Below are positions 8,751 through 18,056 of a DNA stretch of 61,707 bases, in pieces. Position 1 is the stretch's first letter. Each line of letters opens with the position of its first letter. The position numbers were made by a program, and so were the translations under genes. This DNA is from CAZJRB01 sp964547995 (GTDB lineage Bacteria; Planctomycetota; Planctomycetia; Pirellulales; Thermoguttaceae), in assembly GCA_964547995.1 (NCBI GenBank), contig CAZJRB010000029.1:1-61707 (forward strand), given 5' to 3'. The notes beneath the pieces were generated by a model, which made no database searches, was not told the origin of the DNA, and saw nothing but the letters and a program-made list of their open reading frames with translations.

Positions 8751-9620
8751 ATGGCAATTGAAGGTTTGAAAATTATCGGGGAGTCGATCAACGACTCGGT
8801 TCCCTCCACGAAGAAGCTGTTCGACGCGGGTGACGTCGACGGTTTGTTGGCGCTTGCCCGCATGCAAGACGAAAAGGGCGCCGCGTATATCGACGTGAAC
8901 ATCGGCCCGCGCGAGCCCGAATTCATGGCCGACCTGGTCCGGCAGATTCAGGGCGTTACGTCCAAGCCGCTTACGATCGACACCCCCGACCCGGAGATCG
9001 CCAAGGCGGGACTGGCGGCCTATGACCCGGGGCGAGCCGGCGGCGAGAAACCGGTGCTCAATTCGATTACCTTGCTGCGGGCCGATATGTTCGACCTCTA
9101 TGCCCTGCAACCCTTTAAGGTGATCCTGTTGGTATCCGAACACGTGGTCGACGGCCAGTCGAGACCCTGCCGCTCGGCCGAAGAGACCTACGAAGCGGCC
9201 AAGCACCTCGTTCTGGCGTTCGAGGAACGATGCGCGGACGGGACCAACGACGATTGCATCATCGATCCCGGCATCGCCCCGATCGGCTCCGATACCGAGG
9301 GGAACATCCACCGGTTGATCGCGGCCCTCGGGATGATCCACGACGACGAGGGCTTCGGCGGCGTACACGCGTCGGTGGGTCTGAGCAATTTCACGGTGAT
9401 GCTCCCGCCGAAGCGCCCCGACGGCATGAGCGTCAAGAGCGCGCTCGAAAGCGCGTTTCTGACCAAGGCCGTGCCGCTCGGGCTCGACATGGTGATCGGC
9501 TCGGTCAAGCGGAAGTACGAGACCCTCGCCCCCGACCACCCGGCGATGGTCTGTCTCGAAGAATGCCTGAAGCTCGAAGGCTTCGACGTCCTGATGCGGG
9601 TGCGGGAATTCTACGCTTAA
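8751..9620 (+). CDS. Pterin-binding (DHPS-like) methyltetrahydrofolate methyltransferase
   Basis: A 289-residue TIM-barrel protein. The segments YIDVNIGP, LTIDTPDPEIAKAGL, DDCIIDPGIAPIGSD and GLSNFTVMLP match the pterin-binding domain of methyltetrahydrofolate:corrinoid methyltransferases (AcsE/MeTr, MetH) rather than dihydropteroate synthase. In MetH and AcsE the corresponding 'GlSN' loop follows the pterin pocket. Such enzymes pass a methyl group from methyl-tetrahydrofolate to a corrinoid protein. No corrinoid protein or Wood-Ljungdahl gene lies beside it, so its partner is unknown. Length is normal for the stand-alone form. No good ribosome binding site precedes the ATG. Confidence 0.8.
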   Translation: MAIEGLKIIGESINDSVPSTKKLFDAGDVDGLLALARMQDEKGAAYIDVNIGPREPEFMADLVRQIQGVTSKPLTIDTPDPEIAKAGLAAYDPGRAGGEKPVLNSITLLRADMFDLYALQPFKVILLVSEHVVDGQSRPCRSAEETYEAAKHLVLAFEERCADGTNDDCIIDPGIAPIGSDTEGNIHRLIAALGMIHDDEGFGGVHASVGLSNFTVMLPPKRPDGMSVKSALESAFLTKAVPLGLDMVIGSVKRKYETLAPDHPAMVCLEECLKLEGFDVLMRVREFYA

Positions 9621-9633
9621 AGGGTACCGGCAA

Positions 9634-9963
9634 TCACTCAACCCCTGCGCCGGGCGCACACTCGCGTTCGGGCCGGACGAGGACGACATTGTCGCCGTCG
9701 GCGACGGCCAGGAGCATGCCTCTCGATTCCTCGCCGCGGAGCACGGCCTCGGCGAGATTGACGACGACGATGAGTTGCGTGCCGACAAGGTCTTCCGGCT
9801 CGTAGTGGCCGCGGATTCCGGCGACGATCTGTCGCTCTTCGTCGCCGATGTTGATCTGCAACAGGAGCAATTTGTCGGCGTTGGGGTGGTCGCGGGCGGC
9901 AACCACGGTTGCCACCCGGATGTCGAGCTTCGAGAACTCTTTGAAGGAAATTTCGGGTTTCAT
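9634..9963 (-). CDS. Stand-alone tRNA-binding domain protein (Trbp111/CsaA-like)
   Basis: A 109-residue OB-fold protein. SFKEFSKLDIRVATVVAA and HPNADKLLLLQINIG are diagnostic for the tRNA-binding domain found at the C-terminus of methionyl-tRNA synthetase and as the free proteins Trbp111 and CsaA. QIVAGIRGHYEPEDLVG and the late ESRGMLLA stretch also fit. The free form is thought to bind the outer corner of tRNA or act as a chaperone-like protein. No synthetase gene is adjacent. It converges on the methyltransferase gene with only 13 bases between the stop codons. An alternative is that it is a detached MetG domain acting in trans. Confidence 0.85.
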   Translation of the reverse strand: MKPEISFKEFSKLDIRVATVVAARDHPNADKLLLLQINIGDEERQIVAGIRGHYEPEDLVGTQLIVVVNLAEAVLRGEESRGMLLAVADGDNVVLVRPERECAPGAGVE

Positions 9964-10036
9964 GATCGGTCTTCCGGGCTGAGTGAATAATGGGAGCTTC
10001 GAGGAAAGAAGAAACGTAAGGGTATGGGATGCGATG

Positions 10037-10104
10037 TTTAGCCGCCGACGGTACGTCGGCGAAACCCGCGTACTCCGCTCGCCGACGTACCGTCGGCGAC
10101 TAAA
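10037..10104. repeat. 25-bp inverted repeat (GCCGACGGTACGTCGGC family)
   Basis: Arms at 10037-10061 and 10080-10104 are reverse complements over 25 bases with one mismatch and an 18-base loop. The core of each arm, CCGACGGTACGTCGG, is itself a palindrome. The element lies between the tRNA-binding gene and the TPR gene. It may act as a bidirectional transcription barrier, or be a REP-like mobile palindrome. Confidence 0.85.
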
Positions 10105-10208
10105 CGACAGCGGCCAAACGCTTACCCATTATGGTCGCCCGGACGCAACTGGCAAAGGGGGCGGGTGGGTTGATGAAACGCGGGTGGCGGGATAACGTAA
10201 GGGTAACC

Positions 10209-13070
10209 ATGAACCCTGCCGGTATCATCTTGGTTCTCTCCGCGCTGGCTGCCCCGGCCGCTGCGCCCGAAACGTCGGGGAACGTTGCCGTCTTGTCCAA
10301 GGCCCGTGGGCTACTGATGGGGGGGAAGTATGCCGAGGCGGCAGCGATTTACAAGTCTCTGGCAGCGACGGGCCCGGCTGCTCCGTTGGGGCTCGCACGA
10401 TGTTACGCCGCCGAAGGAAAGTTGTCGGAAGCGCGGGAAATCCTCACCAGGGCGCTCGAGAGTCTGCCGAAGCCGTCGCCGATCTATGCCCCGCTTCATT
10501 CGGAGCTGGCCCGGCTGGCGTTCGAGCGGGGGGATTACGACGAGGCAAAGACCCAAGCCGACAAGGCCGTCAAGCTCGACGACGGCCAACTCCCGGCCCG
10601 CTACGTCCTTGCCGAGTTGCACCGGGTGGCCGGCCGGCTCGACGAGGCCGAGCAGGGCTACGCCGCCTTGATCCGGTACTACAACGAGCAGGACGTCGAA
10701 GACGCCGAGTCGCTTCGCTGGATTGGTCTGGCCGCTGCCCGCTATGCCGGGTGGAACCGCCTGCACAACCAGTTCAAGTTCCTGGTCAACGAGCTCTACC
10801 CGGATGCACTGAAGCTGGACCCTGCGTTTTGGCCCGCCCATTACGACGCCGGCAACCTGTTCCTGGAAAAGCACAACCGTGCCGATGCGGCCCGCGAGAT
10901 TCAGGCCGGCCTGGAATTGAATCCCGGCGCGGCGGAGTTGCACGTCGCCAAGGCCGAGTTGGCGGCGGCGGCCCGCGACTTCGAGCAGGCGGCGTCCTCG
11001 ATCGACCGGGCGATTGAAATCAATCCCAAGTTGCTGGACGCCCGGCTCGCGAAGGCCGATCTTGCCCTGGCCAACTTCGATGTGCCCGGCTCGCTGAAGC
11101 TGCTCGAGGAGACGGCCTTGCCGCTGAATCCCCTCAGCGAGGAGACGCTTGGCCGCGTCGCCGCCTGTTATGTCCTGCTCGACGGGCCGCCGAAGCCCGG
11201 CCAGCAGACGCGGTTCTCGAAGCTTGTCAAGAGCGTGACGGATCGCAACCCGCACGCCGGCGATTTTTTCTCCACGCTGGCCTCCGCCCTCGAATCCCGC
11301 AACAAGTTCCTTCTGGCGAAGCGGTTCTTCGCCAAGGCAATTGAGGTCATGCCGCGCGAGGTCGGCCCGCGATCATCCCTCGGATTGCTCGCGATGCGGA
11401 CTGCCGAAGAAGACGACGCCAAACGATGGCTCGACAAGGCGTTCACGATTGATCCGTTCAACGTCCGCGTGAAGAACACGCTCGAGGTTCTGGACGTGTT
11501 GGACTCGATGAAGACGCTCGAGACGGAACATGCCGTCATCAAATACGACGGGAAGCGCGACGAGCTGCTGGCCCGCTACGTCGCGAAGCACATTGACGCG
11601 ATCTATCCGGAGATGTGCGGGCAATTCGGCTACAAACCGCCGGGCAAGCCGCTGTTGGAGATCTTCAGCAGCGCGAAGGGGCACGGGGGCCACCAGTGGT
11701 TCAGTGTCCGGCTGGTCGGACTGCCTTACGTCGGGACGGTCGCCGCCTGCACGGGGTGCATGGTGGCGATGGCCTCGCCCAACGAGATGGAAGGCCCGAT
11801 GCGGTTTAACTGGGCCCGCGTCGTCAAACACGAATTGGTTCACGTCATCACCTTGCAGCAGACGCATTTCAACATCCCGCACTGGTACACCGAAGGGCTG
11901 GCCGTGCTGAGCGAAGGGGGGCCGCGCCCGCCGAGCTGGAACGAGATGCTGCTCGAGCGCGTGCCTGCCGGAAAAATCTTCAACCTGGGAACGATCAATT
12001 TCGGCTTTATTCGCCCGAAAAAATGCGACGACCGGCAGATGGCCTACTGCCAGGCGGAGCTTTATGTGGAGTTCATGCTTTCGCGGTGGGGGCCGGGCAA
12101 GCAGCGCAAGCTGTTGGCCGCGTACGCCGACGGCATGGACACACCCGAGGCGATCAAGCACGCCTTGGGAATCACGATCGAGGAGTTCGAGCGGCGGTAT
12201 CTCGCCTACCTCGGGAAACTCGTGGACGGCATGTCGGCTCTGAAGCATCCGAGCAAGGCGAGCCTCGCAGAGCTGTCGAAGGCCCACCGGGATCAGCCGG
12301 AAAACGCCGGCGCGGCCGCCGAGCTGGCATACGCGTATCTGCGGCGCGGGGCAAAGAAGGAAGCCGGCGAGACGGCCGAAAAGGCGATCCGCCTGAAGCC
12401 CAAAGAGCAGTTGGCGACCTACGTGATTGCCCGGCTCCGACTCGAGGAAGGAAAAGCCCAAGAGGCGGTCGAACTGCTCGAAGGGTCGCTCGACCGCGAG
12501 GCGCCGCAACCGAACGCCCTGAATCTCCTGGCCGGATTAAAGCTCAAGGCGGAGCAGTACGACGAGGCTGCCCGGCTCTATGCCCTGGGTGAGCGGCTCG
12601 ATCCGATCAACCGCAAGTGGACAAAGGCCCTGGGCCGGGCGTACCTGCTGGCCGACAATCAGGAGAAGCTGGCCGAGACGCTCAGCCGGCTGGCGGCGTT
12701 CGACCCCGATCATATTACGGTCCGCAAGAAACTGGCGGAAATGGCTTTGAAGGGGCGCGACTACGCCGCGGCGGCCAAGTGGGCACGCCAGGCGGTCGAG
12801 ATCGACGTGATGGATGCCGGCCTGCACCGTATGCTTGCCGAAGCGCTTGCCGGCGAGCACAATTACGAGGCCGCCATCGAGGAACTCGATGTTGCCATCG
12901 AGCTGGACCCCCGGGAACCCTACCTCCGCTACGCCCTGGCAGATGCCTACATCCAGACAAATCGGCCGGCCGAGGCACGTAAAGTGCTCGAGGAGTTGCT
13001 CGAGCTGAAACCCGATTATCCCGGCGCCGAGTTGATGCTGGAAGAGGTGAAGGATCAGCCCAAGAATTAG
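10209..13070 (+). CDS. Secreted TPR protein with internal HExxH peptidase (peptidase MA-like)
   Basis: A 953-residue protein from the ATG at 10209, chosen because AAGGG precedes it and a signal peptide follows directly (MNPAGIILVLSALAAPAAA). An alternative start is 10173. Residues about 25-400 are TPR repeats (ALxLDPAFWPAHYDAGNL, AIEINPKLLDARLAKADL). A metalloprotease-like domain follows, with HELVH at residues 541-545 and WYTEGLAVLSEGG just after it; the downstream Glu is the likely third zinc ligand. This matches the gluzincin peptidase MA family. Residues about 690-950 are a second TPR array ending ELKPDYPGAELMLEEV. The protein is probably periplasmic. It may process or scaffold envelope proteins; the substrate is unknown. 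Confidence 0.85.
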   Translation: MNPAGIILVLSALAAPAAAPETSGNVAVLSKARGLLMGGKYAEAAAIYKSLAATGPAAPLGLARCYAAEGKLSEAREILTRALESLPKPSPIYAPLHSELARLAFERGDYDEAKTQADKAVKLDDGQLPARYVLAELHRVAGRLDEAEQGYAALIRYYNEQDVEDAESLRWIGLAAARYAGWNRLHNQFKFLVNELYPDALKLDPAFWPAHYDAGNLFLEKHNRADAAREIQAGLELNPGAAELHVAKAELAAAARDFEQAASSIDRAIEINPKLLDARLAKADLALANFDVPGSLKLLEETALPLNPLSEETLGRVAACYVLLDGPPKPGQQTRFSKLVKSVTDRNPHAGDFFSTLASALESRNKFLLAKRFFAKAIEVMPREVGPRSSLGLLAMRTAEEDDAKRWLDKAFTIDPFNVRVKNTLEVLDVLDSMKTLETEHAVIKYDGKRDELLARYVAKHIDAIYPEMCGQFGYKPPGKPLLEIFSSAKGHGGHQWFSVRLVGLPYVGTVAACTGCMVAMASPNEMEGPMRFNWARVVKHELVHVITLQQTHFNIPHWYTEGLAVLSEGGPRPPSWNEMLLERVPAGKIFNLGTINFGFIRPKKCDDRQMAYCQAELYVEFMLSRWGPGKQRKLLAAYADGMDTPEAIKHALGITIEEFERRYLAYLGKLVDGMSALKHPSKASLAELSKAHRDQPENAGAAAELAYAYLRRGAKKEAGETAEKAIRLKPKEQLATYVIARLRLEEGKAQEAVELLEGSLDREAPQPNALNLLAGLKLKAEQYDEAARLYALGERLDPINRKWTKALGRAYLLADNQEKLAETLSRLAAFDPDHITVRKKLAEMALKGRDYAAAAKWARQAVEIDVMDAGLHRMLAEALAGEHNYEAAIEELDVAIELDPREPYLRYALADAYIQTNRPAEARKVLEELLELKPDYPGAELMLEEVKDQPKN

Positions 13071-13111
13071 TTCTAGATCTGATAAGAAGAGTATGTAGCA
13101 CGAACAATAGA

Positions 13112-13173
13112 GAGGGGGCACCTGCCCCCGGCCTAGCTGAGTATCCTGACGGTCCGGGGGCGGGTGCCCCCTC
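13112..13173. repeat. 20-bp inverted repeat (GGGGGCACC / GGTGCCCCC family)
   Basis: Arms at 13112-13131 and 13154-13173 pair with one mismatch; the flanks (AACAATAG and CTATGTTGTT) extend the pairing imperfectly. It lies 42 bases after the TPR gene and 48 before the next gene. It could end transcription from the TPR gene, but no T-tract follows, so a REP-like repeat is equally likely. Confidence 0.75.
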
Positions 13174-13220
13174 CTATGTTGTTCTTCGTTCAATCCTGAC
13201 TTTAAGGAGACCGACAGACG

Positions 13221-13565
13221 ATGAGCGACGAACGCACGCCTACGCCGGCCGACCCGGGAGGGAACGTCACTTTCGCCGAGTTTCAACGGCTCATTCGCGA
13301 CATGTACCTGAGGAAGGACGTTGCGCGGGGGGTCGAGGGGACGTTCATGTGGTTGATGGAGGAGATGGGGGAGTTGGCCGCCGCGTTGCGCGAGGGAACG
13401 CACGAGGAGAAGGCCGCCGAATTCGCCGATGTCCTGGCATGGCTGACTACGATTGCCAACGTGACCGGTGTTGATCTGACCGCGGCAATTGTGCAAAAAT
13501 ACGGTTCCGGCTGCCCCGGTTGCGGGCGGTTTGTTTGTATTTGTCCGGATGCGGGAAAACCATGA
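13221..13565 (+). CDS. MazG-like nucleotide pyrophosphohydrolase with C-terminal Cys cluster
   Basis: A 114-residue all-helical protein. WLMEEMGELAAAL and AAEFADVLAWL carry the E-E-x-G-E and E-x-x-D metal-binding pattern of the MazG family, which hydrolyses NTPs or dNTPs to monophosphates plus pyrophosphate. The C-terminus ends in CPGCGRFVCICP, four cysteines that could bind zinc; this tail recurs in planctomycete and some archaeal MazG-like proteins. AAGGAG lies upstream of the ATG. Its stop overlaps the next start (ATGA at 13562-13565), so the two genes are translationally coupled. Confidence 0.85.
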   Translation: MSDERTPTPADPGGNVTFAEFQRLIRDMYLRKDVARGVEGTFMWLMEEMGELAAALREGTHEEKAAEFADVLAWLTTIANVTGVDLTAAIVQKYGSGCPGCGRFVCICPDAGKP

Positions 13566-15736
13566 TTCAGCGCACCCTGGTATTCGTCTTCTTGCTCTTT
13601 GCGGTTCTCGCAGTTTCGGCGTATGCCATTGACACCGGGCCCGATTGGCCGTCACTGTTGAGCGACGCCGATGTTCGGGTCGGATTCGGCGGGCACTACA
13701 AGGTGGGCGTGTGGACACCGGTCGAGATCTCGCTCGGCCGTGGAGCAACGGGAAACGGTGAACGGCTAATCGTCACGGTTCCGGATGGTGACGGCGTGCC
13801 GAGCCGTGTCTCGATGCGTATTCCGGATACAAGGGAGCCGGTTTCCGTTTGGCTCTACGTCCGGTTCGGCCGGATCGGCAGCAAAATGAACATCCGGTGC
13901 CAAGAGGATTCCGTGGTGGTCGCGGAAAGGATATTCCAACCCCCGCCGGCCGCCGGCGCCGGCCGCCCGATGATCGTTACCGTCGGCGCCGATTCGCTGG
14001 GCGCCAACCGCATTGTGGAATCGCTCCGGCAAGAGGCCGAGGATCAGATCGTCGTCGCCGGCCTGAAGGACTGCTGTCAACTGCCGGCGAAATGGTACGG
14101 CTACGAGGGCGTGGATGCCCTGATGATTTCCGCGGGGCCCGGAACCGGCAAGTTGAGCGAGGCGCAGGCCGCTGCCCTGGAAGAGTGGATTGCGATGGGG
14201 GGGCGGCTCGTGTTGTGTGTCGGCTCGGAGGCCGAGGAGGTTCTGCGGGAAGATTCGCTGCTGGGGCAATTCGCCCCGGGGCGGTTGGATTCCATGGTCT
14301 CGCTTCGACAGACGGGTGAGCTGGAAACGTATGCCGACAGCTCGATTCCGATCTTCCAACCCGAGGACCGCCGTCGAGGATCGGTCCTCGACGTACCGCG
14401 GCTGACGGGGATCGAAGGCACGATCGAGGCCCGCGAAGTCGATCTGCCGCTGGTGGTGCGCACCCCCCGGGCATTCGGCCAGATCGTCTTCCTGGCCGCC
14501 GATCTCGACGGGGCGCTCTTGGCGAAGTGGGGGGACCGCGGCCGCCTGGCCGCGCGGTTGCTCGACCTCCCAACCGAGCGGACCGACGAATCGCACGACA
14601 CGGCCGCGGCCATGCACTTCGGGTTTGACGACATGGCCGGACAGTTGCGAAGCGCCTTGGATCGGTTCGAGGGGGTGCGCCGCGTGCCGTTTTGGTGGGT
14701 GGCTGTTCTGATCGTTGTCTATCTGCTGATGATCGGGCCGGTCGATTACTTCTTTCTTCGCCACCTTACGCGGCGGATGCAATGGACCTGGATCACCTTC
14801 CCCGCCATCGTGGTCGCGTTTTGCGTGATGGCCTGCGTGTTGGCCTTTCGGCTGAAGGGCGACGAGACTCGCATACACCAAGCGGTTCTGGTCGATGTCG
14901 ATACGGCGTCGGGGCGCCTGCGCGGGACGAGCTGGGCCAATGTGTTCAGCCCGCGCACCGACGGTTTCAATCTCTCGCTACGACCGGAATTCGCCGGGCG
15001 GGAGGATCCCCGGCAGCCCGGTCCCTTGGTTTCGTGGCTGGGGCTGCCCGGCCGCGGAATTGGGGCAATGAATCCCAGGGCCTCGAACCCCATCAGCCGG
15101 TCCGACCACTACGACTTTTCCCCCGACCTGGAGACCATGGAAGGGATGCCGATCCTGGTCTGGTCGACGAAAAGTCTGACGGCCCGGTGGACCGCCCTGG
15201 ACGCCAAGTGCCCGAAAGCCGAGCTGGAGGGCGACGGCTACTTGCTCACCGGTCGCGTCGAGAACCGGTTTGACTTTCCACTGAAGAACTGTATCTTGGC
15301 CTATCAACGCTGGGCCTACGTTCTGGAGACGCTCGAGCCGGCCGGTTCGGTTCGGATCGACTCCATGACGAAGCGGAGCGAGCTGAGAACATTGCTGACC
15401 GGCCGCAAGATCGTCTTCACCGAAAAGCGAGACCACTATCACCAGGAGTCGACGCCCTACGACCGGGCGAGCATCGACCCGGCATACGTGCTTCGAGCGA
15501 TGATGTTCTACAGCGCCGCGGGCGGGGAGCAATACACCCGGTTGTCCAACGGATATCAGAACTTTGTCGATTTCAGCGACTTGTTGAAGACCGGCCGGGC
15601 GGTCCTCGTCGCCGAGGCGCCCCCGGAGTGCCCCGGCGCAACCTGGATGTGCGACGGAAAACCGTTTGATTCCGAAGAGTGCAAACGCGTGACGGTGCTT
15701 CGTTTTGTGTTTCCTGTCGAGCAGACGGAGGAGTAG
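13562..15736 (+). CDS. Large membrane-anchored protein, unknown function
   Basis: A 724-residue protein from the ATG at 13562, which overlaps the upstream stop codon. It begins with a signal peptide (LVFVFLLFAVLAVSAYA). The region about 25-370 is beta-rich and extracytoplasmic and contains a stretch like a glutamine-amidotransferase-type fold (GYEGVDALMIS, LEEWIAMGGRLVLCVG). Two adjacent helices occur around 380-435 (VPFWWVAVLIVVYLLMIGPVDYFF and a second hydrophobic stretch). About 285 residues of beta-rich domain follow. This resembles the membrane proteins often found with von Willebrand/Bat-type genes in planctomycetes. No catalytic residues are visible. Confidence 0.75.
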   Translation: MIQRTLVFVFLLFAVLAVSAYAIDTGPDWPSLLSDADVRVGFGGHYKVGVWTPVEISLGRGATGNGERLIVTVPDGDGVPSRVSMRIPDTREPVSVWLYVRFGRIGSKMNIRCQEDSVVVAERIFQPPPAAGAGRPMIVTVGADSLGANRIVESLRQEAEDQIVVAGLKDCCQLPAKWYGYEGVDALMISAGPGTGKLSEAQAAALEEWIAMGGRLVLCVGSEAEEVLREDSLLGQFAPGRLDSMVSLRQTGELETYADSSIPIFQPEDRRRGSVLDVPRLTGIEGTIEAREVDLPLVVRTPRAFGQIVFLAADLDGALLAKWGDRGRLAARLLDLPTERTDESHDTAAAMHFGFDDMAGQLRSALDRFEGVRRVPFWWVAVLIVVYLLMIGPVDYFFLRHLTRRMQWTWITFPAIVVAFCVMACVLAFRLKGDETRIHQAVLVDVDTASGRLRGTSWANVFSPRTDGFNLSLRPEFAGREDPRQPGPLVSWLGLPGRGIGAMNPRASNPISRSDHYDFSPDLETMEGMPILVWSTKSLTARWTALDAKCPKAELEGDGYLLTGRVENRFDFPLKNCILAYQRWAYVLETLEPAGSVRIDSMTKRSELRTLLTGRKIVFTEKRDHYHQESTPYDRASIDPAYVLRAMMFYSAAGGEQYTRLSNGYQNFVDFSDLLKTGRAVLVAEAPPECPGATWMCDGKPFDSEECKRVTVLRFVFPVEQTEE

Positions 15737-15807
15737 CGGGTCCGGGCGGTTCCCAGCCGACACGATCAACGGCTTACCGAACCCGGGTGGACTGCTGGCA
15801 TAACACC

Positions 15808-17133
15808 ATGACGGACGACAAACACCACGTAGTCATTATCGGCGGCGGCTTTGGCGGGCTCTACGCGGCCCAGAAGCTGAAGCGCGCGCCGGTCCGGGTG
15901 ACGTTGATCGATCGGCGCAACTTCCACCTGTTCCAGCCGCTGTTGTATCAGGTGGCTACCGGAACCCTCTCTCCCGCCAACATCGCGGCGCCCCTGCGGT
16001 CGACCATGAAACGGCATCCCAACACGAATACCCTGCTGGCCGAAGCGAGCGATTTCGATCTTGCCGGTCGGCGCGTTTTGCTCACCGACGGCCGGATCGA
16101 GTACGACTCGCTGATCGTCGCCGCGGGCGCAACCCACAACTACTTCGGCAACGACCATTGGGAGCCGCTGGCCCCGGGGCTGAAAACGCTTGAAGATGCA
16201 AACGAAATGCGCCGCCGCATCTTGTTGGCCTTCGAGGCCGCCGAACGGGAACCCGACCCGCAGAAGGTTTCCGCCTGGCTCACCTTCATCGTTGTCGGGG
16301 GCGGGCCGACGGGGGTCGAGCTGGCCGGGGCACTGGCGGAACTCGCACGCGACACCTTCCGGCACAACTTCCGTGCGATCCATCCGGAGGACAGCGAGAT
16401 TATTCTGGTCGAGGGACGCGAACGTGTCCTGCCGACCTATCCCCCGAGACTCTCCGCCAAGGCACGACAGGCGCTTGCGAAACTAGGTATCACCGTGCGG
16501 TGTGGCGTTCGCATTACCGACATCCAAGCGGACTGCGTGACACTGACGTCCGGCGAGCAGACGGAGGCGATCCCCACGCGGACGGTCCTCTGGGGAGCCG
16601 GCGTTGCGGCCTCGCCCTTGGGTAAGAAACTCGCGGATGCGGCCGGAATCGAAACCGACCGTGACGGACGCGTGCCGGTCGAGCCCGACTTGACGCTGGC
16701 CGGCCACCCGGAGATCTTTGTCGTCGGCGATCTGGCCCGTTGTCCCGACGGCCAGGGCGGTACGCTGCCCGGCGTGGCCCAAGTTGCCATGCAGCAAGGG
16801 CACTACGCCGCCCGCACGATCCGGCGCCGCCTGGGCGGCAAGACGCTCGGCCCGTTCCGGTATCACGACCGCGGGTCGATGGCCACGATCGGGCGGATGC
16901 GTGCCGTGGCGGACCTGGGAAAATCGACGTTCTCCGGATCGTTCGCATGGTTTCTCTGGCTGTTTGTCCATTTGATGTACATTGTGACGTTCCAGAACCG
17001 GCTCCTGATTCTCGTCCAGTGGGCCGCAAGCTACTTGAGCTGGAACCGGGCTGCCCGTCTAATCATGGGCAAGAGCCCGCTGCCGTTGTGGCAAACGACG
17101 GACATTGCTCACCAACCGCCAACAGAAAAATGA
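15808..17133 (+). CDS. ndh: Type II NADH dehydrogenase (NDH-2)
   Basis: A 441-residue FAD enzyme. VVIIGGGFGGLYAA at residues 8-21 is the FAD-binding Rossmann motif, and FIVVGGGPTGVELAG around 160 is the NADH-binding one. FHLFQPLLYQVATG is characteristic of NDH-2. The C-terminus has hydrophobic helices (FAWFLWLFVHLMYIV, LLILVQWAASYL) that anchor it to the membrane. The enzyme oxidises NADH and reduces quinone without pumping protons. The ATG at 15808 is chosen because it directly precedes the FAD motif. The stop overlaps the following ABC gene start (ATGA at 17130-17133). Confidence 0.93.
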   Translation: MTDDKHHVVIIGGGFGGLYAAQKLKRAPVRVTLIDRRNFHLFQPLLYQVATGTLSPANIAAPLRSTMKRHPNTNTLLAEASDFDLAGRRVLLTDGRIEYDSLIVAAGATHNYFGNDHWEPLAPGLKTLEDANEMRRRILLAFEAAEREPDPQKVSAWLTFIVVGGGPTGVELAGALAELARDTFRHNFRAIHPEDSEIILVEGRERVLPTYPPRLSAKARQALAKLGITVRCGVRITDIQADCVTLTSGEQTEAIPTRTVLWGAGVAASPLGKKLADAAGIETDRDGRVPVEPDLTLAGHPEIFVVGDLARCPDGQGGTLPGVAQVAMQQGHYAARTIRRRLGGKTLGPFRYHDRGSMATIGRMRAVADLGKSTFSGSFAWFLWLFVHLMYIVTFQNRLLILVQWAASYLSWNRAARLIMGKSPLPLWQTTDIAHQPPTEK

Positions 17134-18056
17134 TCAAAACCCAAGACCTCACCAAAGTCTACGGCGAACTGCACGCCATCAACGAGTTGACGCTGGATCT
17201 CGACGAGGGCGACCTGTTCGGCTTCATCGGCCCGAACGGCTCCGGCAAGACGACCACCATGCGGATCCTCGCCACGCTGTTGCAGCCGACCTGGGGCGAG
17301 GCGTACGTCTGCGACTACTCGATCTACACCCACCCGAAGGAAATCCGGCGGCTGATCGGCTTCATGCCCGACTTCTTCGGTGTTTATGACGACATGAAGG
17401 TGATCGAGTACCTCGAGTTCTTCGCTGCCTCGTACCGGATCAAGGGCCCTGCGCGGCGGAAAATCTGCGAGGACACGCTCGATCTGGTCGAACTCGGCTA
17501 CAAGCGCGAGGCCCTGGTCACCAGCCTTTCCCGCGGCATGACCCAGCGGCTCGGCTTGGCTCGCGTCCTGCTGCACGACCCGCAGGTGTTGATTCTCGAC
17601 GAGCCGGCCAGCGGGCTGGACCCCCGGGCACGGATCGAAATCCGCGGGCTCTTGAAACGGCTCCGCGGCATGGGTAAGACCATCATGGTCTCCAGCCACA
17701 TCCTGCCCGAACTGGCCGACATCTGCAACAAGGTCGGCATTATCGAACGCGGCGAGCTGCTGATCTCCGCCAATGTCGCCGACGTCATGAAGCAGGTCCG
17801 CCAGCGGACGCTCTTGAGCATCGTGGTGGCCGACGACCTGGAGGCCGCCGCTAAACGGTTGGAATCGCACGACGTCGTCGAGAGCATCGATATCCGCGAC
17901 GGCCGCATCTTCACCACGCTGAACGAAGGCGTCGAGGACTACAGCCCGCTGGCCGCCATGCTCGTCCAAGCCGGCCACAAGCTGACCGAATTCAAAGAGG
18001 ACGAGATCAACCTGGAAACCGCGTTCATGGCCCTGACGAAGGGCATCACGGCGTAA
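17130..18056 (+). CDS. ABC transporter ATP-binding protein, orphan
   Basis: A 308-residue ABC ATPase. It has Walker A GPNGSGKTT near residue 33, a signature motif of LSRGM instead of the usual LSGGQ, Walker B VLILDEPASGLDP, and the switch histidine in MVSSHI. It belongs to the CcmA/DrrA-like family whose partners are ABC-2 permeases. No permease gene follows; the next gene is a DUF1559 protein. The start overlaps the NDH-2 stop. The C-terminal 80 residues (LLSIVVADDLEAAAKRLE) form the usual extra domain. It may serve a permease encoded elsewhere. Confidence 0.9.
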   Translation: MIKTQDLTKVYGELHAINELTLDLDEGDLFGFIGPNGSGKTTTMRILATLLQPTWGEAYVCDYSIYTHPKEIRRLIGFMPDFFGVYDDMKVIEYLEFFAASYRIKGPARRKICEDTLDLVELGYKREALVTSLSRGMTQRLGLARVLLHDPQVLILDEPASGLDPRARIEIRGLLKRLRGMGKTIMVSSHILPELADICNKVGIIERGELLISANVADVMKQVRQRTLLSIVVADDLEAAAKRLESHDVVESIDIRDGRIFTTLNEGVEDYSPLAAMLVQAGHKLTEFKEDEINLETAFMALTKGITA

